NCBI GenBank assembly: GCA_033182465.1
Contig: CP137323.1
Span: 558,001-622,000, forward strand
Source of the DNA: Sanghuangporus weigelae
Taxonomy: Eukaryota > Basidiomycota > Agaricomycetes > Hymenochaetales > Hymenochaetaceae
Reading direction: 5' to 3'
DNA: 64,000 nt
In this document: in pieces, positions 63,089 to 64,000 of the stretch
How positions within the stretch are numbered: the stretch's first letter is position 1
How the letters are laid out: each line of letters begins with the position of its first letter
Translations under genes and position numbers: made by a program
Notes under the pieces: model-generated
Told to the model about the DNA's origin: nothing
Seen by the model: the letters and a program-made list of their open reading frames with translations, nothing else
The model's database searches: none

Positions 63089-64000
63089 TCAATGGGCACG
63101 CGCAAGTGCATCCCTCATCGCACCCGTACCCCTTCGAATCCAATCCTCCGGAGTCAAACCCGCTCCCATCCCTGCAATCGCACTCATCGGCATAATCGGG
63201 CTCACGCTAACCCCACCAGGTACGCCTACAGCCAGGCCAATCTGGCCATGTGCACCAAGTCTCCCAGCTCCAGCAGTAGTCGAACCCACACCGGAAGTCA
63301 GTATGGATTTCGCATCTTTATCCTTGTCTTCCTTGTCGAGTGCCGCGATGTTGACATGCGAAGCGAGGAGAGGGTCGGCGACTGCGAAGAGCCTATCGTT
63401 ACGCGGAGAGAAGGCCCATGATTCGGGCGAGGGAGGCGGGAACGCTGTTAGAGCGCGCAGCTCGTTCCGGATGATGTTGTGCGTGAAGTGGTCCATGTTC
63501 TATCGCGTCACGAAAAACAATCATTCAGTATAGTTGGAGATAGGAATGGTAAAAAACACGCACCAGGTCATTCTTATCATAACCAAACGGATCTACGAAT
63601 TTCACACATTCTTTAGTTTGACGATTACTATCTTCAACGGACTAAAGCACGTACTTTCGATCTCCTCTCCAGCAACAAGGAACCCAAAGAAAATGAAGCT
63701 CATAATCCCACTCGCCGGAATCGTCAGCCATCGGAGGGTGGGATAAATCTGGAATGGCAACGCAAGGTTGTAGATCATCGTCACTAGCCACAGGTGAATC
63801 GAGTACCTATGAATAAATCCAGTCTTTACTTCGTGAGATTGATGATATATGAAATGTGAACATACGAGAACGGTATGGGCGTGGTGAGGATGCGCTCGAG
63901 ACCCGTAAGCGCGTCCGTCAGTTGGTTCACCGAGAGGATCAACAGGTCTTCAAGTCACCAATGCATCACAATACTTATATTTAGCTCTATACCAGAAATA
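63089..64000 (-). CDS. Bestrophin-family (UPF0187) anion channel, C-terminal part
   Basis: Five exons are visible: 63993 to the right edge, 63866-63947, 63655-63806, 63564-63592 and 63089-63499. The gene continues off the window. Family motifs: NQLTDALTGLERILTTPIPFSYSIHLW, then IYPTLRWLTIPASG with a membrane helix (IMSFIFFGFLVAGEEIE), then NPFGYDKNDLNMDHF, the conserved acidic stretch of bestrophin/YneE-type chloride channels. The 137-residue last exon adds a Gly/Ala-rich tail with no domain. Fungal members are membrane anion channels of unknown physiology. The 29-nt exon is needed for PFGYDKNDL. Phases agree. Confidence 0.92.

Overview
The window is nuclear DNA from a basidiomycete fungus, most likely an Agaricomycete. 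The genes are intron-dense, with introns mostly of 47-75 nt and several exons of 6-17 nt. The gene set fits this: a pentafunctional AROM enzyme, a Zn2Cys6 regulator, an F-box/LRR-type gene, a NACHT-WD40 receptor, and secreted plant-cell-wall esterases and glycosidases. I worked out exon boundaries by reading frame, GT/GC-AG splice sites and family conservation. No transcript data were available.

Left part (1-18.3 kb), mostly housekeeping: a glutamine-synthetase-like gene running off the left edge (minus), a ferric reductase (minus), AROM (minus), a mitochondrial external-type NADH dehydrogenase with four CCAAT boxes upstream (plus), relics of an NADH dehydrogenase copy and of a WD40 gene, and a site-2 protease (plus).

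Middle-left (18.9-26.1 kb), carbohydrate-active genes: a decayed GH16 gene, a 16-exon GH95 alpha-L-fucosidase (minus) and a tannase/feruloyl esterase (minus).

Middle (26.6-45.1 kb): a C2-NACHT-14xWD40 NLR-like protein (minus), an APH/kinase-like protein (plus), ribose-5-phosphate isomerase (minus), the tiny TFIIH subunit TFB5 (plus), an unrecognised eight-exon gene (plus), about 3.8 kb of decayed DNA with a hairpin, and a Zn2Cys6 transcription factor (plus).

Right part (45-64 kb): a gene-poor 3.7 kb stretch, a NYN-domain nuclease-like gene (plus), and an AT-rich repeat block (51-57.4 kb). That block holds a 670-bp pogo/Tc1-like inverted-repeat element and 134-bp direct repeats bracketing a 4.3-kb insertion with LTR-like sequence. 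Then come a second tannase in opposite orientation with the same exon plan as the first, an F-box gene with one frame break, and a bestrophin-family channel running off the right edge (minus).

Three genes link loosely through aromatic metabolism: AROM makes chorismate precursors, ribose-5-phosphate isomerase belongs to the pentose phosphate pathway that supplies its erythrose-4-phosphate, and the two tannase-family esterases release aromatic acids. I see no evidence of a biosynthetic cluster. The most distinctive features are the duplicated inverted tannases, the NLR, the microexons, two GC-AG introns sharing the donor GCATGT, and the repeat-bracketed 4.3-kb block.
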